Below, piece by piece: positions 7,954 to 18,242 of a stretch of 37,762 nucleotides of DNA. The notes beneath the pieces are model-generated. The model did not search any database and was not told where the DNA came from. It saw only the letters and a program-made list of their open reading frames with translations. This DNA comes from Candidatus Bathyarchaeota archaeon. GTDB lineage: Archaea > Thermoproteota > Bathyarchaeia > Bathyarchaeales > DTEX01. The translations under genes were made by a program, and so were the position numbers. How positions within the stretch are numbered: the stretch's first letter is position 1; every line of letters starts with the position of its first letter. The stretch is taken from NCBI GenBank assembly GCA_018396995.1, contig JAGTQB010000013.1, forward strand, positions 1 through 37,762, given 5' to 3'.

Positions 7954-8697
7954 ATGGAAGACTCATCTGAATCTCTGAAGAAGTTTTTAACACAGGTTTA
8001 CGAAGAAACCTTGTGCGGGATCTATAGCGGCAGCTTACATCCAGGTGGGCTAAACTTGACTCGGAGGGTTGGTGAGCTGGCTGAGATAACTGGGGAGTCT
8101 ATTGTTTTAGATGTGGCGTCTGGAATGGGAGCTTCTGCAATCTCAATTGCAAAGGAGTTCGGCTGCCCCGTTATAGGAATAGACCTGTCGAAAAGGTTTG
8201 TTAGGGAGAGTAAGTTTAGAGCCTCTGAGATCCTTACCTATGGAGATTCTCTTGATTTTCTTGTTGGCGACGCTGAGTTTCTGCCATTTAAAGACTCCTC
8301 CTTCAACGTGGTCCTCTGCGAATGCTCCTTTAACCTCTTCCCAGATAAGAGGAAGGTTCTTCAGGAGATTTATCGTATCTTGAAGGTTGGAGGCAAATTT
8401 GTATTAACCGACTTTGTTTTGAAGAAGGATCTCCCTAAACACCAGAGAAACAAGTTTAATTTCGCCTTCTGTATAGCTGGAGCAGAGACCAGCGAGAAAA
8501 TAGTTAAGTGGATGGAAGAGGTAAATTTCACCGACATATATGTTGAAGATCACTCTGATAAGCTTCTGTCCTTCGGCATCCAGCTATTATTAAGCTCCAG
8601 TGACTTCGTTTCAGAAAACTTAGAGAACTTGGAGAACCTTTTTTATGAGGATGCTTTCAGATATGTGTTAATTGCCGCGGTTAAGTCGAGCAAATAG
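7954..8697 (+). CDS. class I SAM-dependent methyltransferase, TrsM-like
   Basis: A Rossmann-fold methyltransferase of about 247 residues. The SAM site is LDVASGMGASAISIA, followed by the acidic GIDLS (end of strand 2), VGDAEFLPF (motif II) and the post-motif VLCECSFN, with VLTDF later. The stretch SGSLHPGGLNLTRRV just before the SAM site resembles the methyltransferases (TrsM / DVU_1556 type, from memory) that travel with TrsS radical SAM proteins, and one follows here 22 bases downstream. The frame is open from TTG 7906, but the ATG at 7954 fits a leaderless start behind the TATA at about 7923; the ATG at 7942 is the alternative. The substrate is unknown. The pairing suggests that both enzymes act on the same molecule or in one pathway, which is an inference from order. 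Confidence 0.85.
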   Translation: MEDSSESLKKFLTQVYEETLCGIYSGSLHPGGLNLTRRVGELAEITGESIVLDVASGMGASAISIAKEFGCPVIGIDLSKRFVRESKFRASEILTYGDSLDFLVGDAEFLPFKDSSFNVVLCECSFNLFPDKRKVLQEIYRILKVGGKFVLTDFVLKKDLPKHQRNKFNFAFCIAGAETSEKIVKWMEEVNFTDIYVEDHSDKLLSFGIQLLLSSSDFVSENLENLENLFYEDAFRYVLIAAVKSSK

Positions 8698-8719
8698 ATG
8701 CTTGAGGCGTGTGGGAGTT

Positions 8720-10135
8720 ATGCTCCTGAAAAGTACTGAAAGTCTCTGCCCAGTATGCTTACAGAAGGTTCCAGCGGAGATTGTTGGTGAGAGTGATGAT
8801 AATGTATACCTTGTGAAGACCTGTCGACTACATGGGAGTTTTAAAACATTAGTCTGGAGGGGGATTAAGTCTTGGATTTTATGGGAGAGTCTTAACGATT
8901 GGGAGCCTGAACGCTTAGAGGGGGATGAAAGCATCACTGGTGTGGAGGAGGGGTGCCCCTTAGACTGCGGCTTATGCCCCCAGCACCTCCGAAAGGCATG
9001 CTTCATCATTATAGAGGTCACAAATAGATGCAATTTAACATGCCCTGTATGCTTTGCAAGCGCTAATGAAAGATACACATATGATATTGCGCTAAGTGAT
9101 ATCAAAGATATGTTAAAAACTGTGCTTCAATATGAATGTAAAACTTCTGTTCCACCGATTCAGATCAGTGGAGGCGAGCCAACAATTCGGGAAGATCTGC
9201 CCGATATAGTGGCGATGGCTAAGGAGATGGGATTTAACACTATAATGATTAATACAAACGGCATTAAAATTGCCAGGGATAAAGAGTATCTTAGACGTTT
9301 AAAGGAGAGTGGTGCGAATCTAATTTATCTTCAGTTTGATGGTGTAACCGATGATGTATACTTGAGGTTGAGGGGGGCTGCTTTAACTAATATTAAAATT
9401 AAGGCTATCGAGAACTGCGCTGAGCTGGGGTTAGGTGTAATATTGGTTCCCACTGTTACCAAGCACGCCAATTTTCACCAAATAGGCGATATTATAAGGT
9501 TTGCGAAGAAGCGGATTCCAACCGTTAGAGGCGTCCATTTTCAGCCGATCAGCTACTCCGGAAGATACCCGTATATGCCTGAAAATGATTCTCGGATAAC
9601 AGTACCCGATATGCTTAGGGCGATAGAGGAGCAGACCGGAGGCGAGGTGAAGGCAAACAACTTTGTGCCAATTAACCTCGGTAGGGGATGTGAATCCCAC
9701 TGTTCATTTACAAATGTCTCTATATTAGCTGAGGATGGGAGACTGCTGCCCCTAACAGACTTTCCATCAGAGGGAGAGTTGCAGGAGCTCATTGAAAGTA
9801 GGAAAAGTGAGCAACTTTGGCCGAAGCATGCCCGAGGAGTCATTAAGGACTATTGGAAGCCATCTGAAAATTGTGCTTGTTCATGCAAGTTTTATACTGG
9901 TGACTTCGGAGAACTTGTGGAGTGCCTGCAGGAATACTATTTATCAATTTCTGGAATGCCCTTTCAGGACGTCTGGAACATTGATGTAAACAGATCGAGA
10001 AAATGCTGTGTACATATAGTGGCGCCTGGAAATAAGATAATTCCATTCTGCACGTTTAACATAACGAGTGTAGACGGCAAAACATTGTATAGGGATAGGG
10101 TATATATGAGCTACATAAATTTGAGATCGAGGTGA
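8720..10135 (+). CDS. radical SAM protein of the Tes/TrsS type
   Basis: A 471-residue radical SAM enzyme. Order: an N-terminal cysteine module CPVC...KTCRLHG, a second module GCPLDCGLCPQH, then the [4Fe-4S]-SAM motif CNLTCPVC, the glycine-rich SAM strand ISGGEPT, and a C-terminal Cys-rich region (CESHC, CACSC, KCC, IPFCTFN) that could hold extra clusters. This architecture is shared by the archaeal tetraether lipid synthase Tes (MJ0619 type), which couples lipid chains through C-C bonds, and by bacterial TrsS proteins of unknown role. The upstream TrsM-like methyltransferase and the GMPFQDVWN...LYRDRVY tail favour TrsS; the convergent geranylgeranyl reductase next door keeps Tes open. The ATG at 8720 has GGGAG just upstream and follows the methyltransferase by 22 bases, so they form an operon. 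Its end overlaps the convergent reductase by 25 bases. Confidence 0.85.
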   Translation: MLLKSTESLCPVCLQKVPAEIVGESDDNVYLVKTCRLHGSFKTLVWRGIKSWILWESLNDWEPERLEGDESITGVEEGCPLDCGLCPQHLRKACFIIIEVTNRCNLTCPVCFASANERYTYDIALSDIKDMLKTVLQYECKTSVPPIQISGGEPTIREDLPDIVAMAKEMGFNTIMINTNGIKIARDKEYLRRLKESGANLIYLQFDGVTDDVYLRLRGAALTNIKIKAIENCAELGLGVILVPTVTKHANFHQIGDIIRFAKKRIPTVRGVHFQPISYSGRYPYMPENDSRITVPDMLRAIEEQTGGEVKANNFVPINLGRGCESHCSFTNVSILAEDGRLLPLTDFPSEGELQELIESRKSEQLWPKHARGVIKDYWKPSENCACSCKFYTGDFGELVECLQEYYLSISGMPFQDVWNIDVNRSRKCCVHIVAPGNKIIPFCTFNITSVDGKTLYRDRVYMSYINLRSR

Positions 10136-11205
10136 CTACTTGTTGACGCGTATCTCCGTAGGAATTCAATAAAGTTTCTTCTGTCATCATCCGTTAAATT
10201 GGTCGCTACTCTATGCATCTCCTTTAAGAATGCGTTCCTCTCTTTCACTCTCTCCCTGTAAATTTTTGAAGCCTCCCCGCCTCCTATCGACGCCTCTAGA
10301 ATACTTTCACCTGCAGCTAAAGCGCTTTCCACAGCATATCCTATTCCCTCCCCAGTTAGAGTGTTATAGAAGCCCGCTGCATCTCCAATCAAAATAATGT
10401 TTCCAGCCCCCTCCACAACGCCACATTGATATGGAACTGCCCAAACTTCACGCCTAATAAGAAAGCGGGGCTTAAAAGAAAACTTTTCCATAAGCAGTTT
10501 TCTGAAGAGCTCAATTCTTGTCCCCATTACGTCAATATCCTCACGCGGGGCCCATATTCCAACGATGATTGAATTATCCTTTGGGATCAGGTAAGCATAA
10601 GCCCTTGTCAACTTTTCACTAAAAAATACATAGAAGTAATCTTTTAGGTTGCCTCCTCCCGCCCAGTATTCCTGGATTGCAGGGGCAACCTCAAAATTAG
10701 TGTTTGGGAATAGTTGGCTGCGCACCTTGGAGTAAACTCCATCAGCCCCAATCAAATACTTTGTCTCCACCACCCTACATCTTCCACCAGCCTTTACGAG
10801 AACCTTAATGGGCTCGACCTCCACTAACTCCACTAACTCAGCTCCATGCCAAACCTCCACCCCACGCCTTAAAGCGTATTCACGCAACCACACATCTAAT
10901 AATCTCCTCCTAACATTTAGAAGTCTATAGTTGATAACTGAGGTAGCCATATTCTCAAGGAAGATATAGCAAACGTTTAGGATTGGTGGGTTGCTCAGAA
11001 TATTGCTGGGGATTTTGGCGCCACCCCGCTTGTATAAGATCATCTGGCATAGTGGGGTTAGTAAGCCGCCACAGGGCTTGCTCCAGAAAGGCGCCCTCTC
11101 CAGTAACATCACATTGAAGCCAAGCAATGAACATTTTAGAGCTGCTGTCGCTCCAGCAGGTCCGCCGCCGACAACTATAACGTCAAACTTCATGCCACTC
11201 TTCAA
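10111..11205 (-). CDS. geranylgeranyl reductase family FAD-dependent oxidoreductase
   Basis: This flavoenzyme family saturates the isoprenoid double bonds of archaeal membrane lipids; relatives act on other prenyl compounds. Seen: the N-terminal dinucleotide site VVGGGPAGATAALK, the acidic LLER end of strand 2, PCGGLLT, the YAYLIPK segment (the family's YxWxFPK-like substrate motif, less conserved here), and the second FAD site LIGDAAGFYNTLTGEGIGYA. At about 364 residues it is slightly shorter than many archaeal enzymes, missing part of the C-terminal region. The TTG at 11205 has GGTGG close upstream; an ATG four codons in (11193) is the alternative. It follows a radical SAM gene by 9 bases in the same direction, so the two are one operon, which also has the rhodanese. 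Family call firm; lipid substrate inferred. Confidence 0.9.
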   Translation of the reverse strand: MKSGMKFDVIVVGGGPAGATAALKCSLLGFNVMLLERAPFWSKPCGGLLTPLCQMILYKRGGAKIPSNILSNPPILNVCYIFLENMATSVINYRLLNVRRRLLDVWLREYALRRGVEVWHGAELVELVEVEPIKVLVKAGGRCRVVETKYLIGADGVYSKVRSQLFPNTNFEVAPAIQEYWAGGGNLKDYFYVFFSEKLTRAYAYLIPKDNSIIVGIWAPREDIDVMGTRIELFRKLLMEKFSFKPRFLIRREVWAVPYQCGVVEGAGNIILIGDAAGFYNTLTGEGIGYAVESALAAGESILEASIGGGEASKIYRERVKERNAFLKEMHRVATNLTDDDRRNFIEFLRRYASTSSHLDLKFM

Positions 11206-11214
11206 GCTACCACC

Positions 11215-12687
11215 CTAAGGATTCAAGTCTGCCCCATTAGTATTTGGGATCCATGAGATTGCCTTCTCCCCAAACAATGATGATATTTTCTCATTGTGCC
11301 TCTTGATCTCGTAGAGTAGGGGTAGATACTCCCATAATATTCTTTCCCTTAGAAACCTCATATCCATGGCCTCCTCCAAGTTTAGTGGTGTGAAGGCTAG
11401 GGGGATGATCACCATCCTAAACCCCCTTAAACTCTTAATTAATTCAATTGTTTGGATTATGTCTTCTTCATTCTCATCAGGGAACCCGATGATCATTGTT
11501 CCATAACAGAGCCAGCCCTCTTGTTCTAAAATCGTTAAGGCCTCCCTAACAATTTCTGGCCACTCCTTAGGGCTGAAGGGGAGAGCTTTCCCACGCATGT
11601 ACTTCTCCAGTATACGTGGGCTCCCAGTTTCAATCCCGACCTGAACAACAAACTTCTCCCCATTAGGATTAGTGGCCCGCTCCCTTATTAGGGCTGTAAT
11701 TTTATGGAGGAGTTCAGGATTAGATACTATTGAAGCAATAGAGAAGTGTAGGGGGAGGATACTGCCCACACCATTTACCGAGTATAAATCCTTAAAGAGG
11801 GAAATCACTGCATCTGAATCTGGAATAAACTTTTTCGATTTAGATCCATATAGAAGGATATCATCACTCTGTAAAGCTATACTTGTTACTCCATTCATCA
11901 CGTTTGCTTCAATAGACCTCTTTATGGTTTCAATCGGTATGCATCGCATACCGCCAAAACTTGATGAAAAACACCACGAGCACCCCCTCCCACAACCCCT
12001 ACTCGCCTCAACAAGGCCGCCGATTGTTGCGTTGAGGATTGGGGGAATTATATCTACGTCGGCTGGCGTGCCCCTTATAATTCTTGGAAAGCAGCAGTCC
12101 TCTCCCTCAGCTATGCTCCTGAAAAGTTTGGGAACAACCTCTTCAGCCTCACCCATTACAAGATAATCGATTCCATATCTGTCAAGCAGCTTTTCAGAAG
12201 AGAGTTGCCAGGCGCCTGGTCCCCCAACAATAACCCTAACATGATTGTACTTCTCTTTTAATGCTCTTATTTCAGCCATTAGTTGTTTGAAGGCTTTCTT
12301 CGTATAGGGTTCCTCACCCCTATAGAAGAGTTGAAGGGTTCGGGTTAGCGGCCCAAGCCCTTCAGGGTCGATTGTTGAGACCGCGATTACCTTTGTCTCT
12401 TCTCCCACAAGCTTCTTTAGGTTACGTCTGGGGGTGGTGATATATTCGCCTCTTCTAAAGCCGGATCTATTTAATATTGCTTCCAGCACCCTAAGAGAGA
12501 GGGGCGCTACTTTCACCTCTCCATCAGGATAGCATTCTATTAGCTGAAAATACTTCTTGAATTCTGGTTTTGTGAGAATATTTGTTGGGAAACATGATAC
12601 GTAGCTGGAATATAATCCGTTAGTAGGGTTTAGCATTAAGCTGTCGTCGGCTGTTAGAATAAAAGTTGGGAGTTTACTACGCTCCAT
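11215..12687 (-). CDS. radical SAM protein with B12-binding-like N-terminal domain, possible Grs-type paralog
   Basis: A 490-residue protein. The N-terminal ~190 residues look like the Rossmann-type domain of B12-binding radical SAM proteins (VRVIVGGPGAWQL, YLVMGEAEE), but no DxHxxG cobalamin-ligand motif is seen. The catalytic part has CGRGCSWC as the cluster motif, then VQVGIETGSPRILEKYMRG and IIGFPDENEEDI typical of this superfamily. It is clearly paralogous to the protein at 30559-32142 (shared SARGCGRGC-like, GGPGAWQL and GKxxPFxPxEWP motifs). The GDGT ring synthases GrsA/GrsB of Sulfolobus are radical SAM proteins of this general class, so lipid cyclisation is a hypothesis supported by the geranylgeranyl reductase 9 bases downstream. 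Many other functions exist in the family. The ATG at 12687 follows the rhodanese by 21 bases. Confidence 0.85.
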   Translation of the reverse strand: MERSKLPTFILTADDSLMLNPTNGLYSSYVSCFPTNILTKPEFKKYFQLIECYPDGEVKVAPLSLRVLEAILNRSGFRRGEYITTPRRNLKKLVGEETKVIAVSTIDPEGLGPLTRTLQLFYRGEEPYTKKAFKQLMAEIRALKEKYNHVRVIVGGPGAWQLSSEKLLDRYGIDYLVMGEAEEVVPKLFRSIAEGEDCCFPRIIRGTPADVDIIPPILNATIGGLVEASRGCGRGCSWCFSSSFGGMRCIPIETIKRSIEANVMNGVTSIALQSDDILLYGSKSKKFIPDSDAVISLFKDLYSVNGVGSILPLHFSIASIVSNPELLHKITALIRERATNPNGEKFVVQVGIETGSPRILEKYMRGKALPFSPKEWPEIVREALTILEQEGWLCYGTMIIGFPDENEEDIIQTIELIKSLRGFRMVIIPLAFTPLNLEEAMDMRFLRERILWEYLPLLYEIKRHNEKISSLFGEKAISWIPNTNGADLNP

Positions 12688-12708
12688 GATTAGGGTTTAA
12701 GGACGCTT

Positions 12709-13632
12709 TTACTCCCACTTATACTTTACTATTGGCCCCCTCGGCTCAAAGTTTGCCCACTCCTCATATGATCCATCATAGAGCTTAACGTTTGTATATC
12801 CTAATGCTTCAGTCAATATGAAGCCCCACATAAAGGTATATCCGCCCACACCACAATATACAATTATTTCCCTCGACTTATCCTCCCCAACAACTGAGGA
12901 GACAGCTTCCCCAATAACTTCCAATGGCTTATAGGTTCTAAGGTTCTCCCAGAGCCAAGGAGCTGGGAGGTTTTTGGCGCCCTTAATGTGTCCAGGAATT
13001 GGTGAGAACTCTTCCACTGCAATCCCAAAGTATACGTGTGGGTCCCTAGCATCAATTATGACCGCGTCAGAGCTCTTTGACTCCACTTTCTCCAGAACAT
13101 ATTTCTTTGTAACAATGAGTGAGTCTTGTGCAGTCCCCCTATAAACTGTTGGAATAGGGTTCACAATATCGGTTGATAGCGGCCTCCCCTCATCGGCCCA
13201 CGCATTATGCCCTCCATTTAAAATGGCCACGTTCTTTAAACCCGCATAAATTAATGTCTCCGCCACCCTGCCAGCATCAGCTAGGGGGAATGGGCAGGTC
13301 CCCATGGGGCATGTGCACTCAGGAACCTTCCCAACAACAATAACTAGAGAATCGCTCTTAATCCCCATTGAACCTATCGTTTGGAACAAAGCTTCTTTAG
13401 CTGGGATCTCTAGTAGGAGTCCGTTCCTAACAGTGATCCAAGCTGACTCAGGGAAGTCAAAGGGAACATTTATTGCTCCGGGAATGTGCCCCTTTAGGTA
13501 CTCTTCCCTGCTTCTAATGTCAACTATGACCAGATTTTGTCTCCCGAGGTTTTCATGAAGCCATTGGGTTGAGACTATTGGCGGTATTTCTCTCCCCGGC
13601 TTCATGAAACTAAACTCCTCACCACTCCCCAT
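12709..13632 (-). CDS. two-domain rhodanese (thiosulfate sulfurtransferase-like)
   Basis: A protein of 307 residues with two rhodanese modules, as in thiosulfate/3-mercaptopyruvate sulfurtransferases, which move sulfane sulfur through a catalytic cysteine persulfide. Domain 1 (about 15-140) has VDIRSREEYLKGHIPGA. Domain 2 (about 165-300) has IDARD and the active-site loop YCGVGGYT with Cys near residue 260. Domain 1, normally inactive, carries an unusual cysteine-rich loop, CTCPMGTCP (Cys about 106, 108, 113), where the active-site loop would lie; this may be a metal or sulfur site. The ATG at 13632 has AGGTG 6 bases upstream; a GTG at 13641 is possible. It is upstream of and close to the radical SAM and geranylgeranyl reductase genes, a likely operon. 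Role (sulfur for iron-sulfur enzymes, or detoxification) inferred only. Confidence 0.9.
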   Translation of the reverse strand: MGSGEEFSFMKPGREIPPIVSTQWLHENLGRQNLVIVDIRSREEYLKGHIPGAINVPFDFPESAWITVRNGLLLEIPAKEALFQTIGSMGIKSDSLVIVVGKVPECTCPMGTCPFPLADAGRVAETLIYAGLKNVAILNGGHNAWADEGRPLSTDIVNPIPTVYRGTAQDSLIVTKKYVLEKVESKSSDAVIIDARDPHVYFGIAVEEFSPIPGHIKGAKNLPAPWLWENLRTYKPLEVIGEAVSSVVGEDKSREIIVYCGVGGYTFMWGFILTEALGYTNVKLYDGSYEEWANFEPRGPIVKYKWE

Positions 13633-13729
13633 AATATTCACCTAGGGTGGATTCAGCTAAACATGCTTAGCTCCACAATGGTTAACTATAATTTCCATAT
13701 ATATTACTTTAGCAATACTCTCATGCATC

Positions 13730-14428
13730 TCATAAGAAGGATTCTACTCCTACGTAATAACAATCCTTATGTGGGTGAAAAATTCTTTTGGATGTAGCAT
13801 AAGTTGATACTATATTCCATTCTTTCCTGATTTCCCTAACTTTTGCCATGATTTTCTCGACTCTATCCTTTGATATTGGCGCCGACAAGTCTCCACCTCT
13901 AAAGTAGCTGCCGACTATTGCGGCGTCAGCCAGCCTAAACAAGTCATATATGTTTTCAGGGCTGCAACCGCTACCAATTATGATTGGAGCGTTAGGCAGA
14001 TTATCTCTAACCCTCTTAACATCGTCTAGTAGGGGAGGCATGCCAGTACTTGGGCCAGTTAGAATTATTGCGTCAGCTAATCCCCTCTTCAAGGCCTCTT
14101 CAGCTACAGTCTCTAGGGGTCTTTGGGTTAGTGATGCTCCATGTTTTACGTGTATGTCTGCGAAGACCTTAACATCCGCAGCATGATAAATTTTCTTCGC
14201 CATCTGAACCCTATAGGCGCATGGCTCTATGATCCCCTGATCCGTAACCATCGTCTCTATGTAAACATTAGCCCCTCCATCACTTAGAGCCTTAGCGTCT
14301 TTAAGAGCTCTCTCAATTATTGAGCCAATTTCTTCCCCCATATATCTTGGGGAGCCGGGGAGAGGGGGTAAGTGAATAACTCCTATAACAGCCTTTTTAG
14401 TCTTAAAGGTCTCCTCTATAAGGCTCAT
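13730..14428 (-). CDS. BtpA-like TIM-barrel protein with an internal deletion
   Basis: BtpA proteins are TIM-barrel proteins first tied to photosystem I biogenesis, but in archaea their role is unknown. The typical opening VIGVIHLPPLPGSPRY, the later VTDQGIIE, FADIHVKHG, IILTGPSTG, IIIGSGCSPENI and AIVGSYFR are all present. What is missing is the stretch that normally separates the first strand pair from VTDQGIIE: ALSDGGANVYIET runs straight into MVTDQG (junction about residues 53-61, bases 14245-14275), where family members carry about 45-60 further residues, including a GVNVLRND-like block. The protein is 232 residues against the usual 260-290. The frame stays open, so this is a real in-frame deletion or an assembly error. 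ATG 14428 has AAGGAG 10 bases upstream. The intact barrel would need those strands, so activity is doubtful. Confidence 0.85.
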   Translation of the reverse strand: MSLIEETFKTKKAVIGVIHLPPLPGSPRYMGEEIGSIIERALKDAKALSDGGANVYIETMVTDQGIIEPCAYRVQMAKKIYHAADVKVFADIHVKHGASLTQRPLETVAEEALKRGLADAIILTGPSTGMPPLLDDVKRVRDNLPNAPIIIGSGCSPENIYDLFRLADAAIVGSYFRGGDLSAPISKDRVEKIMAKVREIRKEWNIVSTYATSKRIFHPHKDCYYVGVESFL

Positions 14429-14638
14429 AAGTCATCAACTCCTTAATACTTATGTTTCATCGAGATAATTTTACTAGAGTGCGACTTTTAAGTGGTTGTT
14501 TCTATATATAGTATATAGTATATATCACATGAATCTTCGCTAAATCCGCCCATACCCTTAAGCCGCTTATCAAAGTGTGTACTAAGAGCTCACGCTAAAC
14601 TTACTTTCACTAGACTAAAAAGGAGGGGGATATGGAAA

Positions 14639-14685
14639 GGGACTTGAACCCGGATAACTGGAGCCTCGGGCGGGACTTGAACCCG
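14639..14685 (-). repeat. 14-bp direct repeat of a tRNA T-arm sequence
   Basis: The minus-strand sequence CGGGTTCAAGTCCC occurs inside the tRNA-Thr T-arm (14672-14685) and again just 3' of that tRNA (14639-14652), 33 bases apart. The second copy lacks the rest of a tRNA: its outer stem positions do not pair and no acceptor is seen. It may be a leftover from element integration at the tRNA 3' end, or a partial tRNA duplication. Confidence 0.6.
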
Positions 14686-14747
14686 CGACCCCCGCCTTTC
14701 TGGGACCTTACCAAGGCGGTGCCCTAACCAGCCTAGGCCACCGAGGC
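14659..14747 (-). tRNA. tRNA-Thr (anticodon GGT) with an 11-nt intron and encoded CCA
   Basis: On the minus strand the acceptor GCCTCGG pairs with CCGAGGC, discriminator T and CCA follow in the DNA. The D-arm is GCCT/GGGC, the anticodon stem CCGCC/GGCGG, a 5-nt variable loop GGGTC, and the T-arm GCGGG-TTCAAGT-CCCGC. The anticodon loop is 18 nt instead of 7. Removing AGGTCCCAGAA (14708-14698) from the canonical site after position 37 leaves TTGGTAA, i.e. anticodon GGT at 14712-14710. TTGG then pairs with CCAG between two 3-nt bulges, TA^A and AA^A, each cut after the second base, a (relaxed) bulge-helix-bulge for the archaeal splicing endonuclease. U73 fits archaeal tRNA-Thr. A T-rich run (CCTTTTTAG on the minus strand, about 14617-14625) lies downstream as a terminator candidate. 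Confidence 0.92.
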
Positions 14748-14806
14748 CCCTCTGACTCCAAAAATATTCTTTTTTAACTCTCACGATTATATATTTTTGG
14801 GTTCAT

Positions 14807-17435
<2,629 letters not shown>

Positions 17436-17564
17436 TTAAACTTCCCCCCACATAAGATACTAGACTTTCTCCCTCTATTCTCTTTAAAAGTTATTTAAAG
17501 ATGAAGATAAATAAGCCTTCTGAACCATTAACCCACAACTCTTAAAATTTTCGTGGTGTGGAGG

Positions 17565-18242
17565 TTAACGGTATAGATCCAGCCAACTCTTGTAGGCTTC
17601 AAATATTCTACGTAACTCTTTAACTGGTTCCTCGTGTAGATCAACCCTTAAATTTATTATTGGGCGTGATTCATGTATTGGTTCTTTCTCAGCAACTAGG
17701 AGGGCGGCAGAACGGCTCCCCCTCCTATCCCCTCCAGCTCTCTCCCCAGCCTCCAATGCACTCATAAGCCTCTCGGCAAGCCACTCACCCCTACTCTCCT
17801 CAAATGCCTTCGCCATCTCTTCTAAAACACGGTTTGATGCCAACAAGTTTCCAGCTGCGACGTAATCTTCTCCAATAATATGCCCCTTCCACTCAAGGGT
17901 TTTCCTTCCAGTAAATGCAACCTTTCTCCCGGAAAAATCAATAATTGTTATCTGCCGCATCTCCCTCAGATCATCATTCCTTAACAATATCTCTACAACC
18001 TCCTGTGGAGAGTAGCTCTCACGTAGAAGCCTTAGCCCATTAACGCCAAAAAAGAAGTTTGTGTAGCCTTGGACGGCGAGCGCCCCGAGACCAGGTTCCA
18101 CATGTGGGACGACGCTTCCCACGGCTATGGATCTAGAGGCTACGCAGACCCCTAAGGCTAGGGTTTTTGGGCACCTCGCGACTATTGAAAATGTTCCATG
18201 CTGCCTACCTAAGAAATATTTTGACCTCAATTTCGTCACCAT
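17565..18242 (-). CDS. DUF1028 family protein
   Basis: A 225-residue protein with the pattern of the DUF1028 family of Ntn-hydrolase-like proteins: GTFSIVA near the start, AVGSVVPHVEPG, LLRND, RQITIIDFSGR, a TGRKTLEWKGH segment, AAGNLLAS and the GGDRRGSRSAALLV block. The biochemical role of the family is not established. The start is uncertain: the frame begins inside the preceding riboflavin kinase gene, overlapping it by 38 bases. An ATG at 18242 is used; the conserved part begins about 15 codons later (GTFSIVA). The 38-base overlap makes it part of the same operon as ribK. Confidence 0.85.
   Translation of the reverse strand: MVTKLRSKYFLGRQHGTFSIVARCPKTLALGVCVASRSIAVGSVVPHVEPGLGALAVQGYTNFFFGVNGLRLLRESYSPQEVVEILLRNDDLREMRQITIIDFSGRKVAFTGRKTLEWKGHIIGEDYVAAGNLLASNRVLEEMAKAFEESRGEWLAERLMSALEAGERAGGDRRGSRSAALLVAEKEPIHESRPIINLRVDLHEEPVKELRRIFEAYKSWLDLYR

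Noticed and set aside
14639-14652. A second tRNA beside tRNA-Thr
   Set aside because: Only the central T-arm sequence is present; outer stem pairs, D-arm and anticodon arm are absent.
14590-14784. 64-codon frame covering the tRNA on the same strand
   Set aside because: It is the read-through of the tRNA-Thr gene and its flanks, not a protein.
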